This document shows, piece by piece, positions 34,762 through 40,945 of a DNA stretch of 40,945 bases. The translations under genes were made by a program, and so were the position numbers. Source of the stretch: Magnetococcales bacterium (GTDB lineage: Bacteria > Pseudomonadota > Magnetococcia > Magnetococcales > Magnetaquicoccaceae); the NCBI GenBank assembly GCA_002753095.1, contig PDZU01000003.1, positions 1 through 40,945 on the forward strand. The letters run 5' to 3'. Position 1 is the first letter of the stretch; the number at the start of each line of letters is the position of its first letter. The notes below the pieces were generated by a model that did not search any database, was not told the DNA's origin, and saw only the letters and a program-made list of their open reading frames with translations.

Positions 34762-35411
34762 GCCAAAACCTGCGCAACCAGCTTTTCAATACCCAGGCCC
34801 GCCTCGCTGATGCTGGAAGCACACATGTAGGCGGAAGTGGATACCACTTTATGCGTGTGATCCACCACAATGTCACGAAAGGTGCTCTCTTGATGGCGAT
34901 TACCGGTTGCCGTAATGCCGGCAGCCGTCTCACGGTCATCCCCAATGGTCAGCAAAACCCCTTTGTCGGCCAGAGCCAAGGCAATGACCGCAGGAGAGAT
35001 GCAGATGGCACCAATTGGCTTGCCACTGCCATGCAAAGCCCGCAACAAACTGGCCAATTCGGGAATGATCTGCGGCTTGTCAGAAGCAAAAGCGAGATCA
35101 GAGAGATTTTTGGCCGCACCAAAGCCACCCGGAAGAATGACGGCATCCAGATTTTCCGCCTCGGCAAGCGCCAGATCCTGAATTTTGCCGCGTGCCAAGC
35201 GGGCCGCCTCAACCAGAACATTGCGCGTTTCCGCCATCTCCGCGCCGGTCAAATGGTTGATGACATGGTGCTGTTCCCGATTGGGGGCAAAACAGAACAC
35301 CTCAACCCCCGCCCGGTCCAAAAAGTAGAGGGTCAAACTTGCCTCATAAATCTCAGCACCGTCAAAAACACCGCACCCGGACAGCACAACACCCACACGC
35401 TTCTTTGCCAT
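34752..35411 (-). CDS. elbB: Isoprenoid biosynthesis glyoxalase ElbB (DJ-1/PfpI superfamily)
   Basis: 219 residues, DJ-1/PfpI-like fold, called a glyoxalase in E. coli and linked by genetics to isoprenoid synthesis. The family start KKRVGVVLSGCGVFDGAEIYEA is clear. The nucleophile elbow is GAICISPAVIA, with the Cys at the expected position, and the ending GHxxHxxVSTSAYM-like segment reads DHTHKVVSTSAYMCASSISEAGLG. The ATG at 35411 follows AAAGGGGG at a workable distance; the in-frame GTG at 35420 overlaps that site and is unlikely. It is the middle gene of a three-gene unit. Confidence 0.93.
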   Translation of the reverse strand: MAKKRVGVVLSGCGVFDGAEIYEASLTLYFLDRAGVEVFCFAPNREQHHVINHLTGAEMAETRNVLVEAARLARGKIQDLALAEAENLDAVILPGGFGAAKNLSDLAFASDKPQIIPELASLLRALHGSGKPIGAICISPAVIALALADKGVLLTIGDDRETAAGITATGNRHQESTFRDIVVDHTHKVVSTSAYMCASSISEAGLGIEKLVAQVLAWC

Positions 35412-35425
35412 AACCCGCACCCCCT

Positions 35426-35596
35426 TTACAAATCAGCAGAGGGAATCCCAAAAAAATTGTGAAATTTTCGATTGGTGTGATGGCGGTATTTCTGAAAATA
35501 GGCATCAACACGATCATGGGCGGTTCCACCCTTGTACGCCTGCCAGACAATCCAACCCAGCACCCCAACCGGAAGCAAATTTAAAATCGTCAACAT
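35426..35596 (-). CDS. Small single-helix membrane protein, function unknown
   Basis: A 56-residue product with one hydrophobic helix (about 3-22, TILNLLPVGVLGWIVWQAY) followed by a basic, aromatic cytoplasmic tail (YFQKYRHHTNRKFHNFFG). I recognise no family. It is probably real because CAGGAG lies seven bases before the ATG and the gene ends 14 bp before elbB in the same direction. The longer frame opening at 35659 has no support. Confidence 0.7.
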   Translation of the reverse strand: MLTILNLLPVGVLGWIVWQAYKGGTAHDRVDAYFQKYRHHTNRKFHNFFGIPSADL

Positions 35597-35717
35597 GTTC
35601 CACTCCTGACAAATATGGCGAGAATTGGTTACGTTACCACGCGTCTGCACGGCTCGCAAGAACTCAATTGCATCCGGGCACGGTTATTTATAAGTCGTGA
35701 ATTTCCATAAAGATACA

Positions 35718-36812
35718 CTATCCAGGCAGAGGTTTCGTGATCAAAGAACTGTGCATCACCTTTTGGTGTAAAGTCGCCATGGGTAGCTGCGCCCATTCAA
35801 CCTGTGGCAACCAGCAATACGGGGCACGTTCGAACAATCTATGCACTCTGAATCGATAGGGATAAACGGTCAGCTTGAAGTGGGTAAAAAGGTGCTCTAC
35901 CGGTGTCAGCAGTTCGACTGCACCTTCAACGTGGCCCGCAAAGCTCTCCTGCACTAGGCTTCGAATGGTTGCTGCGTCCGGTCTGGCGCGGTCCGCTGAC
36001 CAGGGCAGACTGCATGGTTGCCACAGGGAGGCCAGCAGACCTTTTTCTGATCGTTGTTCAAAGTAGAATTTATCTTCAGAATTATAAAAGAGGAGGGCGA
36101 CTTCACATTTATTTGGCTTGGCTTTTTTCGTATTGCGTAGGGGGTAGGCGCTGGGATTGCCCGCATTGCAGGCCACGCAGGCCATTTGCCACGGACACTG
36201 GTCACAACGGGGTTGCGTGCGCGTGCATACCGTGGCCCCTAAATCCATAATGGCTTGGGCATAGTCACCCGGTCTGATTTTTGATGTCAACCGTGCGGCT
36301 GCCTGCCAAAGGATTTTCTGGCCAGAACGGCCATCAATCGACTCTTGCAAGGCCAGGAAACGTGCCAGCACCCGTTTTACATTGCCATCCAGAATGGCAT
36401 GCGGTTGATTGCGGCCAATGGCCAAAATGGCGCTGGCCGTCGACGGTCCGACACCTGGCACCTTTAACCATAACTCTCTCTCTTCTGGCAGAATACCCTG
36501 CCACTCTTGAATGATGTAGTGTGCAGCACGGTGCAAATGGTGTGCGCGTTGGTAATATCCCAACCCTTGCCAGTGCAAAAGAAGCGATTGCAATGGCGCC
36601 TGCGCCAACGTCTGTACATCTGGAAAGTGGGATAAAAATTTCGGATAGTATTTCTCTACGGCAGAAACCCCAGTTTGTTGCAGCATGATTTCTGAGATCC
36701 AGATCCGGTACAAATCATTTTCGCCACGCCAGGGTAACGAACGGGCGTGTTTGTCGTAGTAGGCAAGCAGTGCATGCGCCAGTTGTTGACACAGTGCCAT
36801 GTTGAGTTCCAT
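35718..36812 (-). CDS. mutY: A/G-specific adenine DNA glycosylase MutY
   Basis: Removes adenine mispaired with 8-oxoguanine. The 364-residue product has LPWRGENDLYRIWISEIMLQQTGV with the catalytic Glu (about 41), the helix-hairpin-helix VPGVGPSTASAI, and the catalytic Asp in AILDGNVKRVL (about 142). A [4Fe-4S] loop C-x6-C-x2-C-x5-C (Cys196, 203, 206, 212) follows. The C-terminal NUDIX-like domain (about 235-355) that reads 8-oxoG is intact. The ATG at 36812 is 14 bases past an AGGAGG; an in-frame TTG within that purine run is unlikely. The gene stands alone and is divergent from the membrane protein at 36918. Confidence 0.96.
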   Translation of the reverse strand: MELNMALCQQLAHALLAYYDKHARSLPWRGENDLYRIWISEIMLQQTGVSAVEKYYPKFLSHFPDVQTLAQAPLQSLLLHWQGLGYYQRAHHLHRAAHYIIQEWQGILPEERELWLKVPGVGPSTASAILAIGRNQPHAILDGNVKRVLARFLALQESIDGRSGQKILWQAAARLTSKIRPGDYAQAIMDLGATVCTRTQPRCDQCPWQMACVACNAGNPSAYPLRNTKKAKPNKCEVALLFYNSEDKFYFEQRSEKGLLASLWQPCSLPWSADRARPDAATIRSLVQESFAGHVEGAVELLTPVEHLFTHFKLTVYPYRFRVHRLFERAPYCWLPQVEWAQLPMATLHQKVMHSSLITKPLPG

Positions 36813-36843
36813 CGTAAATTTCTTTGCCCTCCTCAAATATTAT

Positions 36844-36856
36844 CGTTACAGTAACG
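36844..36856. promoter_or_regulatory. 13-bp palindrome between mutY and the divergent membrane gene
   Basis: CGTTAC (36844-36849) and GTAACG (36851-36856) flank a single A. It lies in the 105-bp divergent interval, 31 bp from the mutY start, and is the only symmetrical element there, so it is a candidate operator for one or both promoters. Confidence 0.35.
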
Positions 36857-36917
36857 CAAACCTTGCGCAAATATCCTGCAAGATCCACCGCCTGATTTGG
36901 CTTGCCATGAGGGGACT

Positions 36918-37337
36918 ATGACCAAGCAACTGCATCGATTTTCTGCCTATTTGGCCTTTTTATGTGTGACGGTTTTCTGGTTATCAAGCATCACTGCCGA
37001 GCTTTTTTTATCTACACAAGCGGTGGTCCAGGTCAAACATTTTATCGTCTCTGGTCTGTTCCTGTTCATACCGGCCATGGCAATCACAGCGTTCACTGGC
37101 ATGCGGATGGATCGTGGCGGTTACCTGCCACGCCTTGAGGCCAAGAAAGCACGCATGCCGATTCTGGCAGGCAATGGCTTGCTCGTCCTTTTGCCCTGTG
37201 CCATTTATCTTGCCAATAAAGCAATGCATGGCGATTTGGATCGCACATTTTATTCTGTGCAAACACTGGAACTGCTGGCAGGTGCCATACAGTGGATTTT
37301 GCTCCGTCGAAACTTGCAAGATGGTCGCCTGCTCTGA
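36918..37337 (+). CDS. Four-helix inner-membrane protein, function unknown
   Basis: 139 residues with hydrophobic segments near 9-30, 42-65, 80-98 and 116-135. Segments include LHRFSAYLAFLCVTVFWL, HFIVSGLFLFIPAMAITAF and ILAGNGLLVLLPCAIYLANKA; the loop GMRMDRGGYLPRLEAKKARM is basic. I do not recognise a family. The ATG at 36918 has GAGGGG three bases upstream; the frame opening at 36897 is less likely. A hairpin terminator follows directly. Confidence 0.7.
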   Translation: MTKQLHRFSAYLAFLCVTVFWLSSITAELFLSTQAVVQVKHFIVSGLFLFIPAMAITAFTGMRMDRGGYLPRLEAKKARMPILAGNGLLVLLPCAIYLANKAMHGDLDRTFYSVQTLELLAGAIQWILLRRNLQDGRLL

Positions 37338-37344
37338 ATTGGGT

Positions 37345-37366
37345 AGGTTTCCCGTGAAACCTTTTT
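37345..37366 (+). terminator. Intrinsic terminator, also parS-like
   Basis: AGGTTTC (37345-37351) pairs with GAAACCT (37356-37362) across CCGT, followed by TTTT, seven bases after the membrane gene stop. The core GGTTTCCCGTGAAACC (37346-37361) also matches the parS consensus at 13 of 16 positions, so a second role cannot be excluded. Confidence 0.7.
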
Positions 37367-37394
37367 GTCCATTGTGCGTTGGTCCATCACTACC

Positions 37395-38282
37395 TTAGCG
37401 CACAATTCTCATGCCCGCATTGCTGAGTACATACTCAAACGTTGAGCGAATAATCATCTTGGCAGGCTGCCAATCCTCAGGCAAGGGTTCAAATGGAGCG
37501 GCTTTGCGCACTGCTGCAACAGCCTCCTGATCCAGAACAGGTACGCCAGAGCTGCGGGTGACCTTGACCTCCACCACCTTGCCTTCCCGATTGATGGTAA
37601 ATATCAGATCAACGTTACCTGACAGCCCTTCATTTTTTGCCTGTTGCGGATAAATCCAGCTCCACGTGATTCGTTGCTTGACGCGGGCAAAATAGTCCCC
37701 GAACTGTGCACTCTTGGTGTTTATATCGACGATCTCTTCTCCAGTGTGAGTCGCACGATTTTGAGAGCGCACTCTTCTTTCCCGATCCCAACGTGCGACC
37801 GCCTCCAAGGAAGGTGTCAAGCTGAGTGGAATTGCTATCTGCGCCGGGGGATTATCCTCTTTTATCTCTTCGACATCTTCCTTTTCACCCTTTTTCAGCA
37901 TTGCCTTCTTGTCAGAAATGGGTTTGGCAGCAGCTTTACTGTTTGCTGGTTTGGCAACACTTTTTGGTGGAATGACAGGATCGGGAATTTTGCGGGATCT
38001 CTCCTTCGAAGGGCTGGACGGTGTCTCTTGCGGCTCAACGGGATGTATCTGCCTAGGCTTCTCTTGATCAGAATGATGATTGGCGGTAGAGAGTGCTGCC
38101 GGTGTGGTCGGTTCAGGCTCTTCCAGCTTTGGCATCTGGACCAGTTCAACAAACTGTACAGGATCTTTAACAGACTCATGATCCCATTCTGTTAGTCCAA
38201 GCCATAGGAGAAAAGCCAGGAGCGTATGCATGAGAACAGAGGCAACGGCTGATGCGATTCTATCCCGCTGAACAGGTCTCAT
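37395..38282 (-). CDS. tonB: TonB-family energy transducer
   Basis: 295 residues. A single N-terminal membrane helix (about 8-28, IASAVASVLMHTLLAFLLWLGL) is followed by a long periplasmic Pro/Lys/Glu-rich spacer (35-165) and a C-terminal TonB domain (about 205-290). The domain shows YFARVKQRITWSWIYPQQAKNEGLSGNVDLIFTINREGKVVEVKVTRSSG and PVLDQEAVAAVRKAAPFEPLP, typical of the family. It would carry proton-motive energy from ExbBD to outer-membrane receptors. No exbB, exbD or receptor gene is adjacent. The ATG overlaps the upstream stop (ATGA), placing it last in the apbE operon. Confidence 0.93.
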   Translation of the reverse strand: MRPVQRDRIASAVASVLMHTLLAFLLWLGLTEWDHESVKDPVQFVELVQMPKLEEPEPTTPAALSTANHHSDQEKPRQIHPVEPQETPSSPSKERSRKIPDPVIPPKSVAKPANSKAAAKPISDKKAMLKKGEKEDVEEIKEDNPPAQIAIPLSLTPSLEAVARWDRERRVRSQNRATHTGEEIVDINTKSAQFGDYFARVKQRITWSWIYPQQAKNEGLSGNVDLIFTINREGKVVEVKVTRSSGVPVLDQEAVAAVRKAAPFEPLPEDWQPAKMIIRSTFEYVLSNAGMRIVR

Positions 38283-38860
38283 CGTCCTACCTCTGCAATC
38301 AGCCTGAAGCCAGTACGGGTGAGAATTGCATGTGCCAGAAAACCATTGATTATCCCGGTCAACCATGCGCCAATCAGGAGCCAGGGCAAAAGGAGCCAAA
38401 CACCCGCATGGCCAATCACAATCAACCAAGCCGCAAAGAGCTGCATCACGATATGCGCCAATGAACATAGAAGCGAGGCACCAATTGGCCCAAGCGTCCA
38501 TTCTCTTTGCGCAGCAGCGCGCACTTTGGCACTGCTGTCAAGAACGGCACGATTGCGCAGAGAGGCAAACAGACTCATTGCCATAACAACACCCAATGCT
38601 CCACTCAAACTCATCATAAAAGAAGGCGATAGCAGTGTTCCCATTAAGAGAGAACTGACCAGTACGCGTATAATCGTAACCGCAACTGCAGCGTGCAAAC
38701 CCAGCCCATACAGGGCAACCACCGTAAAGGTATTCGCCAAGCCCGGCTTGAACCATGGACCAAAAGCCGGCAAAGCCGCTTCAATGAGATGGGTACACGC
38801 TGCTGCGGCAGCCAGATAGGCAATCAATAGCTCTCTTCTGGGCAGTCGAGTGGTTTTCAT
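38279..38860 (-). CDS. Gx transporter-family membrane protein (heptaprenyl diphosphate synthase component I-like)
   Basis: 193 residues, five or six hydrophobic helices. Family features include the start RELLIAYLAAAAACTHLIEAALP, FKPGLANTFTVVALYGLG and RVLVSSLLMGTLLSPSFMMSLSGAL. This is the PF07456-like family, named for heptaprenyl diphosphate synthase component I but often found beside NusG-domain-II and ApbE genes, suggesting a role in flavin or electron transfer rather than isoprenoid synthesis. The ATG at 38860 overlaps the NusG-II stop (ATGA), and its own stop overlaps the tonB start. Confidence 0.85.
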   Translation of the reverse strand: MKTTRLPRRELLIAYLAAAAACTHLIEAALPAFGPWFKPGLANTFTVVALYGLGLHAAVAVTIIRVLVSSLLMGTLLSPSFMMSLSGALGVVMAMSLFASLRNRAVLDSSAKVRAAAQREWTLGPIGASLLCSLAHIVMQLFAAWLIVIGHAGVWLLLPWLLIGAWLTGIINGFLAHAILTRTGFRLIAEVGR

Positions 38861-39291
38861 CTGGCAACTCCATCCCACTGCATGTCATCTGCTTTGTTTT
38901 CTGCTGCACCATCAATACGGATCAAGATACCACAAGGGATACAGGCCAACACGGCACCACGATTCTGGATCCAACCTGTTTTGCTGCCTATCATGCGGGG
39001 TGAATCGTACTCAAGCAGTCGTATCCGTCCCTCCGTGACCTGAATTTTCACCATTCCCAAGTGACCAACCAGTTCGGTCAGGGAATCTTCAGCGAGCGAA
39101 AGGTGCCGCACGATCTGATTATCCAACAACACAACAGCACGACTTCCCTTTGGTTGCCATGCAATCCAGAGAACAAGCAGCAAGATTGTCAGTGCAGTCA
39201 GTAGGACCAACAGGCGGTCCAGGGCAGTCATCGCCCTGTTGACAATCACCAGCATCTCACCAACAGCACGATACCAGGTCGAGTACCACAT
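38857..39291 (-). CDS. Membrane-anchored NusG domain II protein
   Basis: About 144 residues with one membrane helix (LLVLLTALTILLLVLWIAW, about 30-48) and a periplasmic NusG-domain-II-like beta domain. The domain shows VEG-like strands and the ending IRLLEYDSPRMIGSKTGWIQNRGAVLACIPCGILIRI, with the conserved CxPxG-like segment CIPCG. The ATG at 39291 lies one base after the apbE stop (TGAAATG), favouring coupling; ATGs at 39255 and 39231 also precede the helix. Its role is unknown; the domain recurs next to Gx-transporter and ApbE genes. Confidence 0.85.
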   Translation of the reverse strand: MWYSTWYRAVGEMLVIVNRAMTALDRLLVLLTALTILLLVLWIAWQPKGSRAVVLLDNQIVRHLSLAEDSLTELVGHLGMVKIQVTEGRIRLLEYDSPRMIGSKTGWIQNRGAVLACIPCGILIRIDGAAENKADDMQWDGVAR

Positions 39292-39292
39292 T

Positions 39293-40336
39293 TCACTGTT
39301 GCAGCCAGTCAACAACAAAGCCCTTGCTCTGCACACGTTGACCATCCAGATCGATCAACAGCGCCTCACTACCCGGAACAGCAGCCAATAACGGCATTCC
39401 CTCTTTGGCACCCAGTACAAAAAGTGCCGTTGAAAGGCCATTAATCAGAGAGGCATTTTGACCCTGAACCGATACGGAGCTCAAACCGGATTGGGCAGGA
39501 TAACCCGTTACGGGATCCAGAATGTGGTGATAGCGCTTGCCCTCGAAAATGAAGTATCGTTCATAATCACCAGAGGTCATCATGGCAACATTGCCCCGCA
39601 GCAGTGACTGCGAAACAATGTGCTCTGGTTCTCTGGGATTCTGCAACCCTATCCGCCAAGGTTGCGCACCTTTGGAACCAATCACCCGCAAATCCCCACC
39701 CGCATTGATAATCGCATTCATAACCCCCTCTTGTTGCAATACCGCAATCGCCTGATCAATTGCGTATCCTTTGCCAACGGCACCCAGATCCAGCCCAACA
39801 CTGTCATTCTGCAGCTTTATCTGGTAGGCACCATCATGATTCTTGCGCAACTGCACCGCTTGCAGAGCGGGATATGCCGCAAGCCATGCAGCAATCATGG
39901 CCGGTGGAGGTGGTTCGCTTCTCGGCTGATCGGACGAAAACCCCCAAAGGGCAGTGAGAGGTTGCAGTCCTACAGAAAAAGCACCGTGACTTAACTCTGT
40001 CACCCTCAGCCCCAGCTCAACAAGCTTGGCCAATTCTTCGCTCACTGGCAACCAGGTTCCACGTGAATCCTGGTTGATTTTGCGCACCTCTGAGGAAGGG
40101 CGTTGCCAGGCAAGCACCTCCTCCAAACGCGCAATGTGCATAAATGCCTTTTGCATTGCTTGCTCAGCTTTTACTTGTGGAACACCCCATACGGAAATGG
40201 TAACCAACGTACCCATTGCAAGTCGCGTATCCGACTGCACAGTATTTGAGCGTGGCAAAAGATCAAGGTACAGCGCAATCAATAATAAAAGCGCAACCAA
40301 TACTGGCAATATATATAAACGATACGTGCTATTCAT
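39293..40336 (-). CDS. apbE: FAD:protein FMN transferase (ApbE family)
   Basis: Attaches FMN covalently to Thr/Ser of periplasmic flavoproteins such as RnfG or NqrC. 347 residues. An N-terminal helix (about 8-26) anchors it; I see no lipobox cysteine. Family motifs are MGTLVTISVWG, LDLGAVGKGYAIDQA, INAGGDLRVIG, the Mg2+/FAD site in TSGDYERYF, and HHILDPVTGYP. The ATG at 40336 starts the anchored form. It lies 35 bp after rsmE. No flavoprotein target with an obvious FMN-attachment motif is in the window. Confidence 0.95.
   Translation of the reverse strand: MNSTYRLYILPVLVALLLLIALYLDLLPRSNTVQSDTRLAMGTLVTISVWGVPQVKAEQAMQKAFMHIARLEEVLAWQRPSSEVRKINQDSRGTWLPVSEELAKLVELGLRVTELSHGAFSVGLQPLTALWGFSSDQPRSEPPPPAMIAAWLAAYPALQAVQLRKNHDGAYQIKLQNDSVGLDLGAVGKGYAIDQAIAVLQQEGVMNAIINAGGDLRVIGSKGAQPWRIGLQNPREPEHIVSQSLLRGNVAMMTSGDYERYFIFEGKRYHHILDPVTGYPAQSGLSSVSVQGQNASLINGLSTALFVLGAKEGMPLLAAVPGSEALLIDLDGQRVQSKGFVVDWLQQ
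40055..40070. promoter_or_regulatory. parS-like sequence inside apbE
   Basis: GGTTCCACGTGAATCC matches TGTTNCACGTGAAACA at 13 of 16 positions with the CACGTG core intact. It is the centre of a near-perfect 26-bp palindrome running from 40050 to 40075. It lies in coding sequence, as many parS sites do, about 15 kb from parB. Candidate only. Confidence 0.3.
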
Positions 40337-40371
40337 GCCACTGATTACCTTGCAGCAGGTTGGATTTGCAA

Positions 40372-40945
40372 TCAAGCCATTCTATCGCCACTAAAATCAC
40401 CCCATATCGCTTGACAAAGGGAAACTGCACTCAGAACAGCCGTTTCACAGCGCAATATCCGAGGCCCCAAATGTACGGGAATAAATTGATATGTATGGAT
40501 TGCCGTATCCAATTCCTGGCTGGCAAACCCTCCTTCAGGACCAACGAGAACTGTAATAAAGCTTGTCGGACCCAGATCTTTGCAAAGCGGCTGTACATCC
40601 GCCCCACGTTCTTTAAGAACAATGCGCAAACCAGGGTGCAACAATCGACTGAACTGTTGCCAACTGGTTGCCACATTCAGCTCAGGGACGATAACTCTAC
40701 CACATTGTTCTGATGCCTCTACAGCAATTCTATGCAAACGACGGAGACGATTCTCATTCAAATTTGATTGACCGTGACTGGTACTATGTGTACAGTTCAA
40801 TAGTATTAAGCGATTTGCACCTAATTCTGTCAGCTTCTGTAGAGAATATTCCATCGCCTCTGCCTTACATATACAAAGCGCTACCGAAATATGCAGTGCA
40901 GACTCAACATTCTTCTCTGTAAATTCAACCAGTCGTAAGCGCAAT
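40372..40945 (-). CDS. rsmE: 16S rRNA (uracil-N3) methyltransferase RsmE, 5' end outside the window
   Basis: Methylates N3 of U1498 in 16S rRNA. About 190 C-terminal residues are visible; the N-terminal PUA-like domain is beyond the window edge. SPOUT/trefoil-knot motifs are present: AEAMEYSLQKLTELGANRLILL, RRLHRIAVEASEQCGR, VGPEGGF (family LVGPEGG) and LGPRILRCETAVLSAVSL, all strongly RsmE-like. It is upstream of apbE on the same strand and may be the first gene of that operon in this window. Confidence 0.93.
   Translation of the reverse strand, partial: LRLRLVEFTEKNVESALHISVALCICKAEAMEYSLQKLTELGANRLILLNCTHSTSHGQSNLNENRLRRLHRIAVEASEQCGRVIVPELNVATSWQQFSRLLHPGLRIVLKERGADVQPLCKDLGPTSFITVLVGPEGGFASQELDTAIHTYQFIPVHLGPRILRCETAVLSAVSLCQAIWGDFSGDRMA

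Noticed and set aside
35718-40945. Right end appears less GC-rich than the left, considered as a horizontally acquired island
   Set aside because: The genes are core or widespread (mutY, rsmE, apbE, tonB), no mobility gene or boundary repeat is visible, and the impression was not computed.

Overview
The window reads as chromosomal DNA of a Gram-negative proteobacterium. Supporting signs are TonB, ApbE, a periplasmic DsbA-like protein, RsmB next to PurH, an rsmG-parA-parB segment, Mor/DUF1804-type Mu-phage families, FeoAB and dense c-di-GMP signalling. My guess is an alphaproteobacterium-like or Magnetococcia-like lineage, but no rRNA or marker gene here fixes the taxonomy. The sequence is densely coding, with no tRNA, rRNA, insertion sequence or CRISPR array that I can see.

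Layout. 1-194: a chain of four or five small perfect hairpins downstream of purH. 195-4233 (minus): AI-2E-type permease, rsmB, purH. 4551-5222 (plus): an exported protein with a porin-like tail. 5237-7443: an orphan Mu-like control module, made of a CI/S24 repressor transcribed leftward, an intergenic region rich in operator-like repeats, then a small basic ORF, a Mor-family activator and a DUF1804-like protein transcribed rightward. No phage structural or transposition gene is present. 7427-9322 (minus): an HPt-like protein lacking the histidine, an L,D-transpeptidase without a visible signal peptide, and a Bax-inhibitor-1 family membrane protein. 9507-17213 (plus): a possible ribbon-helix-helix protein, an HD-GYP response regulator and a very large hybrid histidine kinase (4HB-HAMP-GAF-PAS-PAS-PAS-PocR-HisKA-HATPase-REC-REC-HPt). 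17297-19957 (plus): a ferrous iron uptake operon with a good Fur box (feoA, feoB, Cys-rich small protein), closed by a 16-bp-stem hairpin.

20032-23023 (minus): two PilZ-domain proteins. 23259-25687 (plus): rsmG-parA-parB, a segment usually found near the replication origin, here without mnmG. 25705-29173: metallo-beta-lactamase-fold hydrolase, WGR-domain protein, JAMM peptidase, DsbA-like oxidoreductase, and two tandem RatA/COQ10-like lipid-binding proteins. 29320-33597 (plus): a 1425-residue protein in which a large helical N-terminal region is joined to the nucleotide-binding and phosphohistidine domains of pyruvate phosphate dikinase, without the PEP/pyruvate barrel. 33610-35596 (minus): M24 peptidase, ElbB and a small membrane protein. 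35718-36812 (minus): MutY. 36918-37337 (plus): four-helix membrane protein. 37395-40945 (minus): rsmE (cut by the window edge), apbE, NusG-domain-II protein, Gx-transporter-like protein and TonB, nearly all with overlapping start and stop codons.

Themes: c-di-GMP signalling (HD-GYP plus two PilZ proteins beside a giant phosphorelay kinase), iron and flavin-linked envelope electron transfer (feo; apbE-NusG II-Gx-TonB), and chromosome segregation. The strongest candidates for something undescribed are the truncated PPDK fusion, the orphan Mu-like repressor/activator module with its operator array, and the apbE-to-tonB operon. All family calls come from reading motifs; no database search was run.
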